A stretch of DNA of 64,000 bases from Nocardioides sp. J54 (lineage in GTDB: Bacteria > Actinomycetota > Actinomycetes > Propionibacteriales > Nocardioidaceae), in NCBI RefSeq assembly GCF_000519005.1, contig NZ_JAER01000011.1:1-64000 (forward strand), in the 5' to 3' direction. Under the pieces are notes generated by a model. That model did not search any database. It saw only the letters and a list, made by a program, of their open reading frames with translations, and was not told the DNA's origin. A program made the translations under genes and the position numbers. Shown in pieces: positions 61,339-64,000 of this stretch (the first letter of the stretch is position 1; every line of letters begins with the position of its first letter).

Positions 61339-61757
61339 CGCTGGCTACCTCCGAGGGTGCGGATCAGGCGAGCCGTCGCGGTGCCCGACACGTCAAGACG
61401 ATGGATGCCGATCAAGCCCAGGAACCGCGGGTCATACGAGTCCTGCACTGTGACCGTGATCGTGTCGCCATTGGTGATCTCGACCGTCCCGGTGACGCCC
61501 GCGGAGTCGAGATAGCGCTGGGCGGCGGCACGAGCGGCAGCAGGGCTGATGGTGAGCTCCCGCCCTTGGATGGCCGCACTACCCTCGACCTCCTCGCCGC
61601 CGGCGCGTGCCGCTTGGGCTGCCACATCGTGGGCTCGTTCGTGGGCGTGCACCTGGCCGCCGAGGTCGACGGCGAGTCCGACGAGGAACATCATTACGAA
61701 ACTGGCCAGGGCCAGCCAGACGGTGATCGAGCCGCGCTCGTCGCGCCGCCGGCTCAT
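61335..61757 (-). CDS. TadE/TadG-like pseudopilin
   Basis: 140 residues with the short basic start MSRRRDERGSITVWLALASFVMMFLVGLAVDLGGQVHAHERAHDVAAQAARAGGEE, the prepilin-like N-terminal helix of TadE/TadG proteins. The extracytoplasmic part is beta-rich. It has an ATGA junction with both neighbours. Likely a minor pilin. Confidence 0.8.
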   Translation of the reverse strand: MSRRRDERGSITVWLALASFVMMFLVGLAVDLGGQVHAHERAHDVAAQAARAGGEEVEGSAAIQGRELTISPAAARAAAQRYLDSAGVTGTVEITNGDTITVTVQDSYDPRFLGLIGIHRLDVSGTATARLIRTLGGSQR

Positions 61758-62176
61758 CGTTCCCGCCAGGTGTCGATCGGGCTGGACATGGTCGCCTGCA
61801 TGACCCGCGAGCCGGGGACGCCCGGGACCGCCAGGTCGGAGAGGTTCAGGCGGCAGGAGACCGTGACGTCGACTGAGCCGGGGACACCGGGCTGCTTGTT
61901 GAAGTCGTTGGTGTCGACGCTGACGTCCACGTCGGAGCAGCCGATCTTCTGGTTCGCGATACTCGCTATAGCTGCCGCGTGAGCGTCGGCGCGTGCGGTC
62001 TGCGCGTCCCGCGCCAGCGAGGCCGATCTGGCGCCGTCCGCGGCGGCCGACTGCAGCGCCTCGTGGGTGGTCGCCGTGCGGCCGCCGAAGATGATCAGGC
62101 CGACAAACAGCGCGAAGGCAGGTACGCCGATCGCCGACTCGATGGCCGCCGACCCGCGCTCGTCTCGCCGCTTCAT
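61754..62176 (-). CDS. TadE-like pseudopilin
   Basis: 140 residues: MKRRDERGSAAIESAIGVPAFALFVGLIIFGGRTATTHEALQSAAADGARSASL, a RDERGSAAIE start plus hydrophobic helix. A pair of Cys (KIGCSDVDV and VTVSCRLNL) could form a disulfide. Coupled by ATGA overlaps to the genes on both sides. Confidence 0.84.
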   Translation of the reverse strand: MKRRDERGSAAIESAIGVPAFALFVGLIIFGGRTATTHEALQSAAADGARSASLARDAQTARADAHAAAIASIANQKIGCSDVDVSVDTNDFNKQPGVPGSVDVTVSCRLNLSDLAVPGVPGSRVMQATMSSPIDTWRER

Positions 62177-62607
62177 GGTGTCCCCGCCGCGTTGGGAGCA
62201 GTGAGCCGCTCAACGGGGACCGACGCGCTCTGTGTGATCCGAACGTTCCATCCGGGGATCACGCTCAGGCTGAACCCCGTGACCGTGACTGTCGCGGTCG
62301 TGGTCGTGCGATTGGCGGTGGTCGAGGTCCCGGTGATCACGTCGTCGCCACCAGCTTCAGCGAGGAAGTCGTTGGCCGCTCCGACGCCGTCAGCCTCCCG
62401 GCCGTGTTCAGCACCGGCCGCTCGTGCGCCCTCCTGCGCCGCGGCGATGGCGACCGTCCGTGCGTGGTAGAAGAGCGCCGCCTGCATCCCAAGGAACATG
62501 ACCGCGAATAGCGCGGGCAGCAGGATGACGAGCTCGATGGAGACCGAGCCCCGGTCGTCGCGCCGCCGGCGGCGGCTACTTGATGTTGCCGGCCTGAGTT
62601 TTGACAT
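62173..62607 (-). CDS. TadE-like pseudopilin
   Basis: 144 residues: RRRRRDDRGSVSIELVILLPALFAVMFLGMQAALFYHARTVAIAAAQEGARAAGAE. The DRGSVSIELV start and hydrophobic helix are typical of TadE. The annotated ATG 62607 overlaps the Flp pilin 3' end by 32 bp; no later ATG exists. Second of three related pseudopilins in a row. Confidence 0.84.
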   Translation of the reverse strand: MSKLRPATSSSRRRRRDDRGSVSIELVILLPALFAVMFLGMQAALFYHARTVAIAAAQEGARAAGAEHGREADGVGAANDFLAEAGGDDVITGTSTTANRTTTTATVTVTGFSLSVIPGWNVRITQSASVPVERLTAPNAAGTP

Positions 62608-62770
62608 AGGTCGTCACGGCCGCGACCACAATCCCGACGATGGCGATCACGGCGACAGCCCAGAGGACGTGCTCCGTGGTCACCGAGCCACGCTCGTCTC
62701 GCCGGGCGGCTCGCAGGTCGTCGTACGCGGTCAGGACCGCCAGCTGAAGCAGGATCAGGACTTTCAACAT
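62576..62770 (-). CDS. Flp-type pilin
   Basis: 64 residues from ATG 62770 with a strong AAGGAGGA site. Contains RRDERGSVTTEHVLWAVAVIAIVGIVVAAVTTYVKTQAGNIK, a prepilin-like segment with conserved Glu after the Gly processing region and a hydrophobic helix. It would be the main pilin of the Tad-type fibre. It lies between TadC and the TadE-like genes. Confidence 0.85.
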   Translation of the reverse strand: MLKVLILLQLAVLTAYDDLRAARRDERGSVTTEHVLWAVAVIAIVGIVVAAVTTYVKTQAGNIK

Positions 62771-62799
62771 GAGTTCCTCCTTGGATCTGTCCTTCCGTG

Positions 62800-63702
62800 T
62801 CACGAGGTCGTGAACATGCGAAGCAATGAGGGGGCAACGAGCAGGGCCATGAATATGACGCCCAGCAGCGAGCCGGGGATGGTCATCCGCTCGCCGACGG
62901 CGTTCGCCTGGGCGATCTCTTCGTTGAGCATCGCCGTGCGCATGGCGGCGGACCGGGCACGCAGGGTGGCGTACACGCTCGCTCCCTCCTCGCCGGAGAG
63001 CCGCATGATGTCGGCGAAGTCGTCGAGCTCGGGCAGTCCGAGCTCCTCTGCCAAGGTGTGCAATGCGTCCCAAGGCGGGAGGCCCGACCAGCGCGACCGG
63101 GTCAGCTCCTCCGAGAGGCGGGTGAAGACCCAGGAGTCGCCGACCTCCGCCGCTGCCTCCATGGCCTGTCGGACACCTATGCCGTTGTGCCTTTCGAGTG
63201 CGACCAGGTCGATGTAGGCGCCGAGGGCGCGCGCGAACTCGACGCGCGCCTTCCGCGCCTCATCGAGCGCGTTGTAGTTCGGGATGAAGAACATGACGGC
63301 CGCGAGGGCGATCGACGCGAGCGCCGGGATCTGAAGTGGAAGGCCGAGGCCGAGGGAGTTGAAGAGCAGAGTGAGCCCGGGTGGGATGAGGAGACCGAGG
63401 CCCGCGAAGGTGAGCTTTTCGCCGTAGAACTGCGCGACGGATATCCGGAGCAGGGCAAGCTCGCGGGTCGGCGTCCGCACCCACACTCCCGAAGGCAACA
63501 CCCGCATGCCCCAGAGCCCGAGTCGTTCCTTACCGGTCCGGGCGGCTGCGGCACCGCCTGTGATGCGGTGGCGCGTGGACGAGACCCTCTCCAACGCGTC
63601 CGCGAGGTCCGGCTCCGCGGGCAGGAGTCGCGCGACGACCAGAGCGAGTCCGAGGCCGATCAGGCCGCCGGACAGGACCGCCAACTGGAGACCCGTGATC
63701 AT
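62800..63702 (-). CDS. TadC-like type II secretion F protein
   Basis: 300 residues with a T2SSF domain: spans at about 8-28, 98-115, 125-145 and 265-290, and the cytoplasmic region EFARALGAYIDLVALERHNGIGVRQAMEAAAEVGDSWVF...LPPWDALHTLAEELGLPELDDFADIMRLSGEEGASV. TadB and TadC form the inner-membrane platform of the pilus. ATG overlaps the TadB-like stop by 4 bp. Confidence 0.87.
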   Translation of the reverse strand: MITGLQLAVLSGGLIGLGLALVVARLLPAEPDLADALERVSSTRHRITGGAAAARTGKERLGLWGMRVLPSGVWVRTPTRELALLRISVAQFYGEKLTFAGLGLLIPPGLTLLFNSLGLGLPLQIPALASIALAAVMFFIPNYNALDEARKARVEFARALGAYIDLVALERHNGIGVRQAMEAAAEVGDSWVFTRLSEELTRSRWSGLPPWDALHTLAEELGLPELDDFADIMRLSGEEGASVYATLRARSAAMRTAMLNEEIAQANAVGERMTIPGSLLGVIFMALLVAPSLLRMFTTS

Positions 63703-64000
63703 GGCGTCGCCACCGCATCGGGTCGGGCTTCGAGGAAGCGCGGCAGCGGTTTGCCGGTGGCCATGCGCCGCATCCAGATCAGGGTGCCGACGTACGCCGA
63801 GAGAAGCACGACGAGGATCACTTGGCCGATGGCGGTCGCGTACGGCTCGACGTACTGGCCGGACAGGGCCAGGACGACCAGGACGCTGGCGCTGATGAGT
63901 GTCACCCAGCGAGCGGTCGCGCGAGGCTTTGCTCGGTCGGCCTCCACCTGGCGGCGGGCCCGTACGTCGGCCGCGACCGACTCCGCGAGACCTTCGAGAA
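63699..64000 (-). CDS. TadB-like type II secretion F protein, C-terminal part
   Basis: The frame continues to the window edge, so only about the last 100 residues are seen (LEGLAESVAADVRARRQVEADRAKPRATARWVTLISASVLVVLALSGQYVEPYATAIGQVILVVLLSAYVGTLIWMRRM). Two membrane segments and the end position directly before TadC support TadB. The upstream ATPase (TadA/CpaF) is expected beyond 64 kb. Confidence 0.78.
   Translation of the reverse strand, partial: LEGLAESVAADVRARRQVEADRAKPRATARWVTLISASVLVVLALSGQYVEPYATAIGQVILVVLLSAYVGTLIWMRRMATGKPLPRFLEARPDAVATP

Overview
The window is high-GC actinobacterial DNA. Codon use, MMPL exporters, TetR-rich regulation and a mycothiol-type arsenate reductase point to a Nocardioides-like or related actinomycete; genus is inference. 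Most of it reads as one integrative/conjugative element (or integrating plasmid) carrying two large cargo islands. No rRNA, tRNA or CRISPR array was seen.

Backbone, nearly all on the minus strand. 1-8.7 kb: tail of an IS256-type transposase, then tyrosine integrase, excisionase, three ICE-type unknown proteins (one DUF4913-like), SSB, a small EACC1-like gene, a VirD4/TraG coupling ATPase, a small unknown and an ArdC-like antirestriction metalloprotein. 32.3-43.2 kb: VirB4-like ATPase, SCO6880-family protein, TrbL/VirB6-like channel protein, two small DUF6112-like membrane proteins, a lytic transglycosylase/NlpC-P60 hydrolase, a VirB8-like protein, a ParB-like protein, two unknowns and a primase/polymerase. 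58.3-64 kb: a tightly coupled Tad-type pilus operon (TadB end, TadC, Flp pilin, three TadE-like pseudopilins) ending in a large LysM-BTAD protein. No relaxase is visible; the element probably continues past 64 kb.

Cargo 1 (about 9.3-32.3 kb) lies between the coupling-protein and VirB4 blocks. Its left half has a P450, two MMPL exporters, three TetR regulators, a PaaI-type thioesterase and small membrane proteins. Its right half is an AraC-type (CypR-like) regulator divergent from an eleven-gene operon: ferredoxin, CYP153-type P450, ferredoxin reductase, second long P450, transglutaminase-like protein, aldehyde dehydrogenase, SDR, BtrH-like protein, a small unknown, a second PaaI thioesterase and PlsC-type acyltransferase. 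It looks like terminal oxidation of alkanes or fatty acyl chains followed by acyl processing. An identical-arm palindrome, TTGTACT-N3-AGTACAA, lies upstream of the first P450 and between the second MMPL gene and its divergent TetR gene, suggesting one regulon.

Cargo 2 (about 43.4-55.6 kb) is a metal(loid) island: an ArsR-ArsN fusion, three FMO-like flavoproteins, an MFS exporter, ArsC, an ArsR-phosphatase/ArsC fusion, an AqpS-like aquaporin, a Csp-like 18-cysteine copper protein, an ion channel, DUF4396, an ArsR/SmtB regulator and a DUF305 protein. It contains decayed remnants of a FAD oxidoreductase and of a carboxymuconolactone-decarboxylase-family gene. It ends at an IS481-type element (CTAG target) that is itself split by a 1500-bp IS256-type element with an 8-bp target duplication.
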